In this document: one piece after another, positions 27,299-35,685 of the stretch
Numbering within the stretch: position 1 is the stretch's first letter
How the letters are laid out: each line of letters begins with the position of its first letter
From: an uncultured Schlesneria sp.
GTDB taxonomy: Bacteria; Planctomycetota; Planctomycetia; Planctomycetales; Planctomycetaceae
Reading direction: 5' to 3'
Assembly: GCA_903858935.1 (NCBI GenBank)
Contig: CAIOKO010000065.1
Location: forward strand, 1 to 64,000
Length of the DNA stretch: 64,000 nt
Program-made: the position numbers and the translations under genes
The notes under the pieces: generated by a model
Database searches by the model: none
The model's input: the letters and a program-made list of their open reading frames with translations, nothing else
Told to the model about the DNA's origin: nothing

Positions 27299-27312
27299 CC
27301 TGGCGGATTCCC

Positions 27313-28731
27313 ATGAACAATCATATTTCCCTGGCATCCCATCTGTCTCAGCTTGGCCTGGGGGCCGTCTCGCGGCGGCAAGTCTTAATGCGAGCGGGCG
27401 CGGGATTCGGAATGCTCGGTTTGGGCAGCCTGCTGGCGGCGGAGCAGCAGGCTGCATCGACAGGGAAAAGCCTGGCCGACGCGAACAATCCATTGGCTCC
27501 GAGAGCACCGCACTTTGAACCAAAAGCCAAGCGAGTGATTTTCCTGTTCATGAACGGGGGACCGTCGCACGTCGACACGTTCGACTATAAGCCCGCTCTG
27601 AAAGAGCAAGAGGGAAAATCGGGTCCCGGCGGCAATTTCATGCCGTCACCATTCAAGTTCGCTAAACACGGCGAATGCGGTATGGAAATCAGCGAACTCT
27701 ATCCGCACCTGTCTCGCCATGCGGATGACCTGTGCGTCATCCGTTCCATGCATACGACGACACCAAACCATGAACCCGGTCTGTTCATGATGAACAGCGG
27801 AGCCCAACAACCCATCCGACCAAGTCTTGGCTCGTGGTTGACGTATGGGCTGGGGAGCGAGAATCAAAACCTTCCCGGCTTTGTCGTGCTGTGCCCTGGC
27901 AAGCCTGTTGTCGGACCGGCCTTATGGGGAAACAGTTTCCTTCCCGGAATCTACCAGGGAACGCACATTAATAATTCGAAGATTGATCCCCGGCAGGTGA
28001 TCGGTCACTTGAATAACAAGCATCTGAACTCCACCGACCAGCGCAAAGTGCTTGATCTGTTGCAGGCCATGAATGAGCGTCATCTGGACGTTCGCGGTCA
28101 GGACGTTGAACTGGAAGCTCGTATCGCTTCGCTGGAAATGGCGTATCGCATGCAATTCGAAGCGCAGGAGGCGTTCGACATCGGCCGGGAAGAGACGTCG
28201 ACACGGACACTGTACGGCGAAGGGGAATTCGCGAACGGTTGCCTGATTGCTCGACGCCTTGTCGAACGAGGGGTGCGGATGGTGCAACTGTATTACGGAG
28301 CGGGCCAACCCTGGGATGCCCACGGGGACATCATGGACCATAAGCGTGACGCCCTCAAAAGCGATCAGGCGATCGCAGCACTACTGCATGATCTGAAGTC
28401 CCGAGGGATGCTCGACGAAACTTTGATTCTCTGGGGGGGCGAGTTTGGTCGGACACCGACGGCCCAGGGGGCCAAAGGCCGAAACCATCACCATACCGGA
28501 TTCACCGTCTGGATGGCGGGAGGCGGCATCAAAGGAGGGATGACTTACGGTGCCACGGACGAAGTCGGAGTCCACGCCGTAGAAAACCGCATGGATGTCC
28601 ACGACTTGCACGCCACAATTCTGCATTTAATGGGCCTGGACCACACGAAGCTCACCTTCCGCTACAGCGGACGTGATTTCCGTCTGACCGACGTACACGG
28701 ATCAGTGACGACGGGTATTTTGACGTCATGA
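27313..28731 (+). CDS. DUF1501 protein, partner of the preceding DUF1553 protein
   Basis: A 472-residue protein with an N-terminal export signal whose arginine pair (SRRQVLMRAGAGFGMLGLG) fits the Tat pathway. Landmarks are FLFMNGGPSHVDTFDYKP, a His-containing TPNHEPGLFMMNSG region and WGGEFGRTPTAQG. It is clearly homologous to the gene at 11962-13395, in the same order relative to its DUF1553 partner. The product should fold outside the cytoplasmic membrane after Tat export. The activity of the family is not established. No terminator-like hairpin was seen in the 116 bases after it. Confidence 0.9.
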   Translation: MNNHISLASHLSQLGLGAVSRRQVLMRAGAGFGMLGLGSLLAAEQQAASTGKSLADANNPLAPRAPHFEPKAKRVIFLFMNGGPSHVDTFDYKPALKEQEGKSGPGGNFMPSPFKFAKHGECGMEISELYPHLSRHADDLCVIRSMHTTTPNHEPGLFMMNSGAQQPIRPSLGSWLTYGLGSENQNLPGFVVLCPGKPVVGPALWGNSFLPGIYQGTHINNSKIDPRQVIGHLNNKHLNSTDQRKVLDLLQAMNERHLDVRGQDVELEARIASLEMAYRMQFEAQEAFDIGREETSTRTLYGEGEFANGCLIARRLVERGVRMVQLYYGAGQPWDAHGDIMDHKRDALKSDQAIAALLHDLKSRGMLDETLILWGGEFGRTPTAQGAKGRNHHHTGFTVWMAGGGIKGGMTYGATDEVGVHAVENRMDVHDLHATILHLMGLDHTKLTFRYSGRDFRLTDVHGSVTTGILTS

Positions 28732-28847
28732 ACGCGACACGGAGGACGTCGTATCGCCGAAAACCCGCCGCCCGAATCCATTGCCCGTTCTTGTAGATCC
28801 GCGTAATGGATCGTTTGACCCTGTGTGCAGTGATACCGCGATCCGTA

Positions 28848-29302
28848 TCAGTTCAACTTTCCAGTTAAGATCTCCTGCGGAGAATAAACGCTGATTTCAG
28901 GAAAACGATCGAAGTCTTTAACGTTGAAAGTCAAAAGCTTCGTTACCTGATGTTGCTGCATTGCGGCAACAAGTCGTGCGTCGTGTGCAGGCTTTCCTTT
29001 GACTTGATGTGTCATGACGAGCGATTCCCATAATTGGTAGATGCCCGGCTCATCGAGCAATATTCGGTACGCGGTCATCCATTTTTCAATCGCAAGTTTT
29101 GCATCATCGACGCTCAACTCTAAGCCATTCACGTCGATCGGGCGAGTCGCCACAACCCAGAACTCGTATAGCACTTGAGGCACCAGGATGCAGTCCTGAT
29201 CATCGTCATTTAACCGCATCAGAGTCTCGGTCGCGACGGCATACAAGCTGTGGCCGCGATCGCGGCTCGCAGCAAGATATTCGTATCCAGCAATATGCTC
29301 AT
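28848..29302 (-). pseudogene. PIN-domain (VapC-like) toxin, frameshifted near its start
   Basis: The ATG at 29302 overlaps the antitoxin stop (ATGA). It encodes MSILLDTNILLRAA, the first catalytic Asp segment of a PIN ribonuclease. The rest of the domain (SLYAVATETLMRL ... PQVLYEFWVVATRP ... HDARLVAAM ... LLTFNVKDFDRF) is open only in a different frame, which needs one extra base. The shift falls in or beside GCCGCGATCGCGGC, a perfect 14-base palindrome at about 29254-29269. Reading from the other frame's ATG at 29318 gives a protein without the DTN motif. The toxin is therefore probably inactive unless this is a sequencing error. Confidence 0.75.
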
Positions 29303-29550
29303 TCGCCGCATCCGGCATAGATGGATTCGCGGTTATCGTTCATTTTCCCCTCGGAGCCGGGTGACAGCTCAACGATCTCTTTCAATATATTTCGAAATTC
29401 TTCGCGACTGATTCGCCGTGGCGTCGGCGCGACTTGGTCGAGTGAATCGTCTTTCGCGATCTCTTGAAGAAACGTGATCAAATCTTTCCCCGCCAATGCA
29501 GCCTTTCGACTGAGTGCAGCGGCGACGTGATCTGGTACAGCGATATTCAT
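29299..29550 (-). CDS. antitoxin-like partner of the PIN toxin
   Basis: An 83-residue protein beginning MNIAVPDHVAAALSRKAAL, a ribbon-helix-helix or helical N-terminus like those of VapB-class antitoxins, with an acidic C-terminal half. Its stop overlaps the toxin start by four bases, the usual order for such operons. Members bind the toxin and repress the shared promoter. The frame is intact, so the antitoxin has outlived its toxin. I cannot assign a named antitoxin family. Confidence 0.65.
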   Translation of the reverse strand: MNIAVPDHVAAALSRKAALAGKDLITFLQEIAKDDSLDQVAPTPRRISREEFRNILKEIVELSPGSEGKMNDNRESIYAGCGE

Positions 29551-29948
29551 GGGTCGGAACTCCTTGCTTGACGTATTCTATCATGGACAAAAGACTGAGT
29601 CATCCATTTTTTCTGAGTGAGGTCAAAACTCCGTTTCCCTCCCGCTGACGAAACACTGACTTAGCCGGGGGACCAAGTGAGCATGTGAAAGCCGCAGCGC
29701 GGCGACCGAGATTGTACGTTCATGTTAATCGCTGTCATTGAACTGGTTTGATTCCCGGGAGGGATGACTTTGCCGATCACCGAAGAGGATCCTAATCCTA
29801 ATTGCCAATGCCAGTTTGGACGATCGAAGGGACCTCGACGCGCGACATATGGCCAATAACCATCCCGACCGATACGCCAAAGATTAATCTCCTTTTCGCC
29901 TGATAAACCATGGGGACACAGTGCGCCAGCGCAAGCCGGAGGATTGTA

Positions 29949-30165
29949 GCGAATGCACGTTTCGTACAAGGTAAGATTTAGCCAATCGCCTTGACCCCGA
30001 GTCATGCGTTGTGTGGGGCAACCCACTCATCGAAGCGTTGACAGGGGAATGACCAGGTTGTGTTTTGATCTCCGAAATCAGTTCTTTGCGAGGCTGACCT
30101 TGTTCTGTCAAGGTGAAGGCAACAGTGATGTCGAACGTAAAAGGCGAGTCGGACGTCACCTCCAC
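29949..30165. repeat. dispersed repeat, long copy A
   Basis: This stretch matches 31138-31355 along its full 217 or so bases with many scattered substitutions and small gaps. The best-conserved core is GCGAATGCACGTTTCGTACA at 29949-29968, continuing AGGTAAGA to 29976. Later shared blocks include GACCAGGTTGTGT, CTCCGAAATCAG and GGCGAGT. A short upstream part (CCATGGGGACAC near 29908) is shared with copy B instead. Confidence 0.75.
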
Positions 30166-30377
30166 GGAGTCCGGGACCACAGGCATGGTTGGAAACAATC
30201 CTCGCGGAAGCTGGGCGATCCCAGAAACATTCGACTCGTTGGAGGTTGAACGCCTAACCCGGATGGATCATTGCGGACCCCACGAAGCTCGTTCGAACGG
30301 ACACCTCGGCTGGAGTTGGGGGTAGGCGAATTTCGGCGTGGGCGAAACCATGCTGTACCCGGATTCATTTTTTGTTT

Positions 30378-30520
30378 CTCACGGAAACACTGAGTCACGG
30401 AGAAGCGGCTAAGGCCAACCTACAGACCGTGTGAATAATACACTTTTCGTCATCACCGAGCCGAAACTCCACAAGCATCGATTGCTTTCTCCTCACTCCG
30501 TGCCTCTGCGGCTCTGTGAG
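30378..30520. repeat. 25-bp imperfect inverted repeat of CACGGAG type
   Basis: CTCACGGAAACACTGAGTCA continuing CGGAG (30378-30402) is an imperfect reverse complement of 30496-30520, which begins CTCCGTGCCTCTGCGGCTCT. Short CACGGA-like units are repeated inside each arm. The 93 bases between hold no gene. Confidence 0.5.
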
Positions 30521-30548
30521 TAACCACTTCTTTTGGAGGACATGACAT

Positions 30549-30617
30549 CCATGGGGACACTGTGAGCCATCACAAGCCGGAGGACCGAAGCGAATGCAAG
30601 TTTCGTACAAGGTAAGA
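30549..30617. repeat. dispersed repeat, short copy B
   Basis: CCATGGGGACAC followed by AAGCCGGAGGA and the core GCGAATGCAAGTTTCGTACA (30590-30609), ending AGGTAAGA at 30617. The core matches copies A and C nearly base for base; similarity stops soon after. It lies upstream of the second antitoxin gene. Confidence 0.7.
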
Positions 30618-30761
30618 AACGTGAAGATGATGAAACGAATTCCATAAGCGTCGATCCAAGAAGATCCCTCTCTGCTTATGCATTTCGACAACGCCTCACT
30701 GATGCTGGGCGAATTGCCGAGGTAGAATTTGTGCGACATGGAAAACCAGAGGAGAACGACG

Positions 30762-31001
30762 ATGTCGGCCACGATCACGATTGAAGAAGCCCAGGTGTCC
30801 CTGAAACAACTCGTCCACGGTTTAGCCCCCGGCGAGGAGGTCATCATCACAGAGAATCAGTTGCCGGTCGCCCGTTTGGTGTGCGAGCCAGCGAACACCA
30901 AACGGCCCCGCCCCGCACCCGGATTGGGGAAGGGAAGCATCATTTACATGGCTCCCGACTTTGACGCTCCGCTCGACGATTTCAAGGAGTACATAGAATG
31001 A
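30762..31001 (+). CDS. Phd/YefM-type antitoxin
   Basis: A 79-residue protein with the typical N-terminus (ITIEEAQVSLKQLVHGL) and the segment GEEVIITENQLPVARLV found in Phd/YefM antitoxins paired with PIN toxins. AGGAG lies shortly before ATG 30762, so the frame's earlier start at 30729 is not needed. The C-terminal tail (APDFDAPLDDFKEYIE) is acidic and would normally occupy the toxin. The stop overlaps the ATG of a toxin gene that has been almost entirely deleted. Confidence 0.85.
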   Translation: MSATITIEEAQVSLKQLVHGLAPGEEVIITENQLPVARLVCEPANTKRPRPAPGLGKGSIIYMAPDFDAPLDDFKEYIE

Positions 31002-31091
31002 GGCTCCATCGCTCAGGCGATGACCGAAGGACTGACGTTGGTGAGCGGCGATGCTCATGTGTCCCGATACTCAGTACCGCTGATCTGGTAG
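30998..31091 (+). pseudogene. internally deleted PIN toxin remnant
   Basis: ATG 30998 overlaps the antitoxin stop in the ATGA form and reads MRL, as expected for a VapC start. From 31008, in a different frame, IAQAMTEGLTLVSGDAHVSR then YSVPLIW and TAG (31089-31091) match the C-terminal end of PIN toxins. The middle of the toxin, including the acidic catalytic residues, is missing. The lesion looks like a single internal deletion that left both ends. Confidence 0.75.
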
Positions 31092-31137
31092 GCGACAAAG
31101 GCCAACGGGGGCGGAGTGGGCCAGCAAGAGGATTTTA

Positions 31138-31355
31138 GCGAATGCAAGTTTCGTACAAGGTAAGATTGAGCCAATCGCCTTGGCTCCGAGTGATGCGTCT
31201 CGATGGGCAATTATCAGGGCGAAACGTTCACAGGGCAAAGACCAGGTTGTGTATAGAGCTCCGAAATCAGCTCTTTGCGAGACCGACCTTGTTGTGTCAA
31301 AGGGAAGACAATAGTGACGTTGAACGATAAAGGCGAGTTCGGCGTCGCCTACGGA
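31138..31355. repeat. dispersed repeat, long copy C
   Basis: The partner of copy A in the same orientation, beginning with GCGAATGCAAGTTTCGTACA at 31138-31157. The two long copies flank the second toxin-antitoxin locus and copy B. It ends about ten bases before the stop of the WD40 gene. It occupies most of the 31092-31362 gap, where no gene was found. Confidence 0.75.
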
Positions 31356-31362
31356 CGATTCC

Positions 31363-32385
31363 CTATTTGTTGACTGCTGGTGCCGTTTTTTTCTCTGTCG
31401 TCGCAGCATTCTTTTCGGTTTGCGCGGTCTTCGGTTTTGGTTTCGGGACGTTCCAGATCTTGACCAATTTATCCTCACCAGCTGTGGCGAGCGTCGAGTC
31501 GTCTGGTGCGAATGTGACATCGTTCAACCAATCGGAATGACCGTCGAGCGTCGCCACTTCGGCGTCCGTCGACAGGTCCCAGATTTTTACGGAACCATCG
31601 TCGCTGACCGTCGCCAATAGAGTTCCGTCGTTGGAAAAGGCGAGACCGCGAACCGGGCCGCCGTGGCCGCTGAGTGTCGCATCGTTTTCGCCGCTGGTGG
31701 TCTCCCAGATCTTGACCGTATCGTCATGACTGGCTGTGGCAATCAATGAGCTGTCGGGCGAAAACGCCAAGGCGTTCACGGTGTCGGTGTGACCTTTGAG
31801 TGTTCGAACAAGATGGTGCGTCGTTACGTTCCAGATTCGGACTAGATTATCTGAACTTCCTGACGCAAGTAATTTTCCGTCAGACGAGAAGGCCACTCCG
31901 TTCACCGAGTCGGTGTGTCCCTTGAGGGTCGTCACATTCTTACCGGTCTCGACATTCCACAGCTTCACCGTATCGTCATCACTGCCGGTTGCCAGCCACT
32001 TTCCATCGAAGCTGAATGCCACGCTGTTAACGGAATCAGTGTGACCCGTCAGTGTCAGCAGCAACTTTCCCCCTCCTGGTTCCCAGATTTTCGCCGAATG
32101 GTCGGCGCTCGCCGTCGCCATCCGGGTCCCGTCGAGCGAGTAGGTGACATCGAGTACCGAATCGGTGTGCCCTTTCAACGTCAATAAAAGTTCACCATTG
32201 GCCGGATCGACGATTTGCACGGTGTCATCGTCGCTGGCCGAAGCGAGGCCACTTCCGTCGGGTGCGAATTTCACCGCGTTGACGACATTTGTATGTCCGT
32301 GAATTGCCAGCTTTGCAATTTCAGCTTTCGGTTCAGTTCCGAAGATCGCCACGGACAATCCCATCAAACTGACCAGAGTGATCAT
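31363..32385 (-). CDS. exported WD40 repeat protein
   Basis: A 340-residue protein built of seven WD40 units of about 42 residues from residue 28 onwards. Each has the GH...V..V.FSPDG..LAS.S.D.TVKIW pattern, enough to close a seven-bladed propeller. The N-terminus (MITLVSLMGLSVAIFGTEP) looks like a short signal peptide or anchor. The last 30 residues are Lys/Thr/Ala-rich and probably disordered. Such propellers are protein-interaction scaffolds and no enzyme activity is expected. The repeats are highly similar to one another (for example GHTDSVNSVAFS and GHTDSVNGVAFS), which suggests recent internal duplication. Confidence 0.9.
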   Translation of the reverse strand: MITLVSLMGLSVAIFGTEPKAEIAKLAIHGHTNVVNAVKFAPDGSGLASASDDDTVQIVDPANGELLLTLKGHTDSVLDVTYSLDGTRMATASADHSAKIWEPGGGKLLLTLTGHTDSVNSVAFSFDGKWLATGSDDDTVKLWNVETGKNVTTLKGHTDSVNGVAFSSDGKLLASGSSDNLVRIWNVTTHHLVRTLKGHTDTVNALAFSPDSSLIATASHDDTVKIWETTSGENDATLSGHGGPVRGLAFSNDGTLLATVSDDGSVKIWDLSTDAEVATLDGHSDWLNDVTFAPDDSTLATAGEDKLVKIWNVPKPKPKTAQTEKNAATTEKKTAPAVNK

Positions 32386-32441
32386 GCGGACTTCCCTTTA
32401 TCAGCGGCTGCAAATTTGAGGAGGTAGACAGGCATCGAAAA

Positions 32442-33026
32442 TTACTTACGCCGGGCATGAACGGGATGATGATGAACTGGATGAGACGCAGAAACATGGA
32501 CCGGATGGTAGGCGGGAGCATGAACCGCGCGATAAACCGGATGGTGATACAGATGCGGCCGATAATTGTTCGCTCGATATCGAATCATCCGTCCGGCGTA
32601 GCGATGGTTCGTCAGGATCTGCACAGTCTGTGCCTGGGCACCCGTCGCACGAACTCGAACTCGCTCCCCCTTCTTCAGCGCGGCGGGGGTGACGATGCTG
32701 ACGGAATTTCCATTGTGATGCTCGAATCGTGTCGCCGAAGTAACGTTCAGCTCATGCGTGACAGGCTTGTTCTGCTGATTGACTTTGGCGTTGGCCGGAG
32801 CGTTCGCGAAGGGAATCATTTTTTTATGATGAGTACCCGTTTTCAATTTGAAAACACCGTAACCTGTTTTATCGGGACTGACGCTGACGACGGTCCCGAC
32901 CAGGGTCCGCTGACCATTTCCACTAGCCGCCTTTTTCACTCCCTTAGCCGCTTCGGCCGTCGAGGCCCCGATGGAAAGAATCAAGCCTATTCCAATAAAC
33001 GCAGACCAGAACCGAGTGATTGACAT
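32442..33026 (-). CDS. exported His-rich protein
   Basis: About 194 residues with a signal peptide (MSITRFWSAFIGIGLILSIGASTAEA). A beta-rich middle follows (GTVVSVSPDKTGYGVFKLKT ... FEHHNGNSVSIV ... KKGERVRVRATG), which reads like an OB-type or DUF5666-like fold. The final 45 residues are His-rich with repeated HPV/HHP units (YHHPVYRAVHAPAYHPVHVS...), suggesting metal binding. ATG 33026 is chosen because GGGGAA lies about six bases upstream. Family assignment is uncertain. Confidence 0.75.
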   Translation of the reverse strand: MSITRFWSAFIGIGLILSIGASTAEAAKGVKKAASGNGQRTLVGTVVSVSPDKTGYGVFKLKTGTHHKKMIPFANAPANAKVNQQNKPVTHELNVTSATRFEHHNGNSVSIVTPAALKKGERVRVRATGAQAQTVQILTNHRYAGRMIRYRANNYRPHLYHHPVYRAVHAPAYHPVHVSASHPVHHHPVHARRK

Positions 33027-33376
33027 GTCTGTTTCCCCGTAACCCCGGATCAATAGCAGGTTATCTCATTGAGAACCCCTCTGGACCCCACCCAGGTTCA
33101 AATCGCGGTCCCCACTTGATTATAAACCCGGTCCACAAGCGAAGTGTTCGGAGAATTTCGAACCTGCCGAAGAAGTAATGATTCGACGTCTTCTGATCAT
33201 TGGCCATCTGTACGATTCGTCAAGCAGTGCCGAGCGATACAAAGACGGCGATTTCAAGCCACTGCTTCTCCGAGGACTCCGAAGCAATGGCACATCGAGA
33301 TGGAAGCGAAATAAAGATCCTTCAACGCGTTGTGGCCTGTGGCGTCAGAAATTGAAAGATCGGTCGTATGAACGTG
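33027..33376. other. intergenic region with copy 2 of the dispersed hairpin element
   Basis: No gene was recognised. The conserved core CTGCTTCTCCGAGGACTCCG (33262-33281) through GCAC at 33293 is a near match to 10917-10948 and 41641-41672. Upstream, AAGCAGTGCC at about 33222-33231 may be part of the left hairpin, which is less well preserved than in the other copies. Confidence 0.6.
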
Positions 33377-34573
33377 TTATACGTCTTGATCGACGTCGCT
33401 TTCATTACCCGGCATTTCTGGTCGATCGGACGCTTTTTCCCAGGGTGGGATTGGGCCGAGGTATTGGAAATACTGGCATTCGATCCTGCCGTTGTAGAGT
33501 TTTCTTCGGCGGTCGGCTCGACATCTGAAAAGCCGCTCAAACCCGGGGTGAGATGTCAGAACATAGATTGACCAGGTAGTAAGTGGGCCGAACGCGTCGG
33601 CCATATCGTCGTAGATTTCGGCTGCTGATTCGCTGTCGCCCAGACGTTCACCGTACGGAGGGTTCGTAATGATCACTCCATATTCGAGTGATGTTTTCAG
33701 TTCGAGGACATCCATTGTCTTAAATTCGATGTCGCCACCCATCCCTGCCTCGATGGCGTTCGACTGGGCCAGCCTGAGGACTCTGTCGTCGATATCGCTG
33801 GCCATCAAGGGGAACTTGGGTTTGCCGAGCACCAGATCGCGTGCCTCTTCACGCGCCTGTTTCCAGTTTTCGCGTGTCAGCTGGTGCCAGTTTTCGCAAA
33901 CGAAATGGCGATTGATCCCCGGAGCACGGTTGCGGCCAATCATTGCCGCTTCGATGGCAATCGTTCCGGAACCACAAAACGGATCGATAAACTGCCGGTC
34001 ACGATTCCAGCAACTGATCAAAACCAGTGCGGCCGCCGTCGTTTCACGTAACGGCGCGGCGCCGGAGGTCGCTCGGTAGCCACGCTTGTGCAGGCCTGGT
34101 CCCGACGTATCGATCAACAGCAGGACCTGGTCTTTTAAAATCGACACTTCGATCTGATATTCAGCGCCGGTTTCCTCAAACCAGTGACGTTGATAGCTCT
34201 TCTTCAGGCTTTCGGCGATCGCCTTCTTGGTCACGGCCTGAATTGTTGGCTCGTGGTGTAGTTGAGACCGGACGGATTTACCCGAGACGGGAAACTTGGC
34301 ATCGATGGGAAGCCATTCGTTCCATGGCAGTGCCTCGACCTGGTCAAAGTATTCGCCGAAATCGTAAGCAGGAAACCCGCCAACCTTCACGAGCAGACGG
34401 TCAGCCGATCGCAGCCAGAGATTGCAACGACAAATTGCCAATTCGTTGCCAATGAATGTGACTCGACCATCTTCAGAGTATTGCTCGTGATATCCGAGGT
34501 CGTGGAGTTCACGTGAGACGACTGCTTCGAGGCCAAATGCCGAGGTCGCAATTAATTCTATCCGTCGAGCCAT
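33377..34573 (-). CDS. THUMP-domain class I RNA methyltransferase (RlmL/YpsC-like)
   Basis: A protein of about 398 residues. The N-terminal ferredoxin-like and THUMP part (IATSAFGLEAVVSRELHDLG at the start) leads to a Rossmann methyltransferase domain with FIDPFCGSGTIAIEAA (AdoMet binding) and ITNPPYGERLG (the NPPY catalytic loop). This matches the RlmL/YpsC group, which makes N2-methylguanosine in 23S rRNA. E. coli RlmL has an extra C-terminal RlmK domain that is absent here. ATG 34573 is preferred because the fold begins immediately after it; the frame is open to 34663. A short low-complexity tail follows the catalytic domain. Confidence 0.88.
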   Translation of the reverse strand: MARRIELIATSAFGLEAVVSRELHDLGYHEQYSEDGRVTFIGNELAICRCNLWLRSADRLLVKVGGFPAYDFGEYFDQVEALPWNEWLPIDAKFPVSGKSVRSQLHHEPTIQAVTKKAIAESLKKSYQRHWFEETGAEYQIEVSILKDQVLLLIDTSGPGLHKRGYRATSGAAPLRETTAAALVLISCWNRDRQFIDPFCGSGTIAIEAAMIGRNRAPGINRHFVCENWHQLTRENWKQAREEARDLVLGKPKFPLMASDIDDRVLRLAQSNAIEAGMGGDIEFKTMDVLELKTSLEYGVIITNPPYGERLGDSESAAEIYDDMADAFGPLTTWSIYVLTSHPGFERLFRCRADRRRKLYNGRIECQYFQYLGPIPPWEKASDRPEMPGNESDVDQDV

Positions 34574-34929
34574 AACCGTGATTCGTAAAAAGATCTCAGG
34601 ATAGCGAGTTTGAGGGGGAACGGGAACCTTTAAAAATTGGTGTTGTTTATGGGAACTGGACAACCCTTCGCATGGCTTACGCCGGTGCGAGGTACATAAT
34701 TCGTTTCAGTGCCGTTGGCAAAGGCCCTTTAACCACCCCAGTGTTAGGAGGGTGGGGTTTCGTTTAGGTTGTGCGTATAATGCTCGGTTGGCGTGATTTT
34801 GCCCAAACCGTTTTGAACCGGACTGGCATAATCTGCGTTACCACTTTGAACGAAGTTTTTCTCGGTAAATCGGAACGCCCACCTAATGATGTTGGGCAGA
34901 CTGAAGAATAAAACAAAAGGAATCTACGA
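34574..34929. promoter_or_regulatory. divergent spacer with a TATAAT box
   Basis: A gap of about 356 bases between divergent genes. A perfect TATAAT lies at 34776-34781 on the plus strand, but no good -35 sits 17 bases upstream. A CCACCC...GGGTGG stem lies at about 34734-34756. AAAGGAA is placed eight bases before ATG 34930. The box could serve the Bax-inhibitor gene. Confidence 0.35.
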
Positions 34930-35685
34930 ATGAGAAGTCATAATCCCATGCTGAGCGCTGCCAACATGGATTCGTTTCGGGGCGAATTTTTCCCCGCCAG
35001 CCAAAGCATGACAATTCAAGGAGCGGCAACGAAGACTCTGATCCTGCTGGGACTATGTTTCGGCACCGCTTCAATGACGTTTGCGATGACTCGTACTGGC
35101 AGTCAGCCAGCGGCATTTCCGTGGATCATTGCAGGAGTGATCGGAAGCCTTGTTTTCTGTCTGGCCACGACCTTTAAGCCGAATTGGGCACCTTTTACGG
35201 CGCCGCTTTATGCACTGACCGAGGGACTGTTTCTCGGCGCGATTTCTGGTTCATACGAACGAGCTTATTCTGGCATCGTCCCGCAAGCCGCCTTGGCGAC
35301 GCTGGGGACAATGGGTGCGATGCTGTTTGCCTACAAAAGTGGATTGATTCGGCCGACGAATCGTTTCTATATGGGGCTTTCGGCTGCAACGGGTGGAATC
35401 GCATTGGTTTACATGATTGCGTTTATCTGCTCATTTTTCGGCGTGCGATTACCATTTCTGTTTCAACCGACTCTGTTCGGAATCGGGTTCACTTTGGTGG
35501 TCACGGTGGTAGCGGCTCTGAACCTGATCCTCGACTTCGCGTCGATCGAAAGGGCGGCATCGAACGGAGCACCAAAGTATTTTGAATGGTACTCCGCCTT
35601 CAGCCTGATGGTGACACTCGTCTGGTTGTACGTGGAAATCCTTCGCCTGCTGTCGCTGTTCGCCGGTTATACGCGAAACGACTGA
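34930..35685 (+). CDS. Bax inhibitor-1 / YccA family membrane protein
   Basis: A 251-residue integral membrane protein with seven likely transmembrane segments (about 37-56, 62-83, 91-112, 120-140, 151-175, 183-206 and 218-243). The N-terminal motif NPMLSAANMDSF followed by MTIQGAATKTLIL is typical of the bacterial YccA/YbhL-like branch of Bax inhibitor-1 proteins. Relatives form pH-dependent calcium leak channels or interact with membrane proteases; the role here is not known. The stop codon directly abuts the stop of the convergent permease gene, with no base between them, so the two transcripts should overlap. Confidence 0.88.
   Translation: MRSHNPMLSAANMDSFRGEFFPASQSMTIQGAATKTLILLGLCFGTASMTFAMTRTGSQPAAFPWIIAGVIGSLVFCLATTFKPNWAPFTAPLYALTEGLFLGAISGSYERAYSGIVPQAALATLGTMGAMLFAYKSGLIRPTNRFYMGLSAATGGIALVYMIAFICSFFGVRLPFLFQPTLFGIGFTLVVTVVAALNLILDFASIERAASNGAPKYFEWYSAFSLMVTLVWLYVEILRLLSLFAGYTRND

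Larger units (their letters stand above)
29551..30761. other. gene-poor decay zone between two toxin-antitoxin loci
   Basis: About 1.2 kb with no supportable gene. It contains two copies of a dispersed repeat (29908-30165 and 30549-30617) and a 25-base inverted repeat at 30378-30520. Minus-strand frames here read repeated pieces such as LTLYETCIR..PPAC, but they are interrupted and lack proper starts. The content looks like fragments of a once-duplicated sequence. Confidence 0.5.

Noticed and set aside
29303-29318. ATG at 29318 as the real start of the PIN toxin
   Set aside because: It gives a protein without the DTN catalytic segment, while ATG 29302 in the next frame overlaps the antitoxin stop and encodes LLDTNILLR; a frameshift explains the data better.
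29661-30026. A 121-codon minus-strand frame in the decay zone
   Set aside because: It spans part of repeat copy A, has no domain or ribosome binding site, and its pieces recur in interrupted form near copy B; treated as repeat content rather than a gene.
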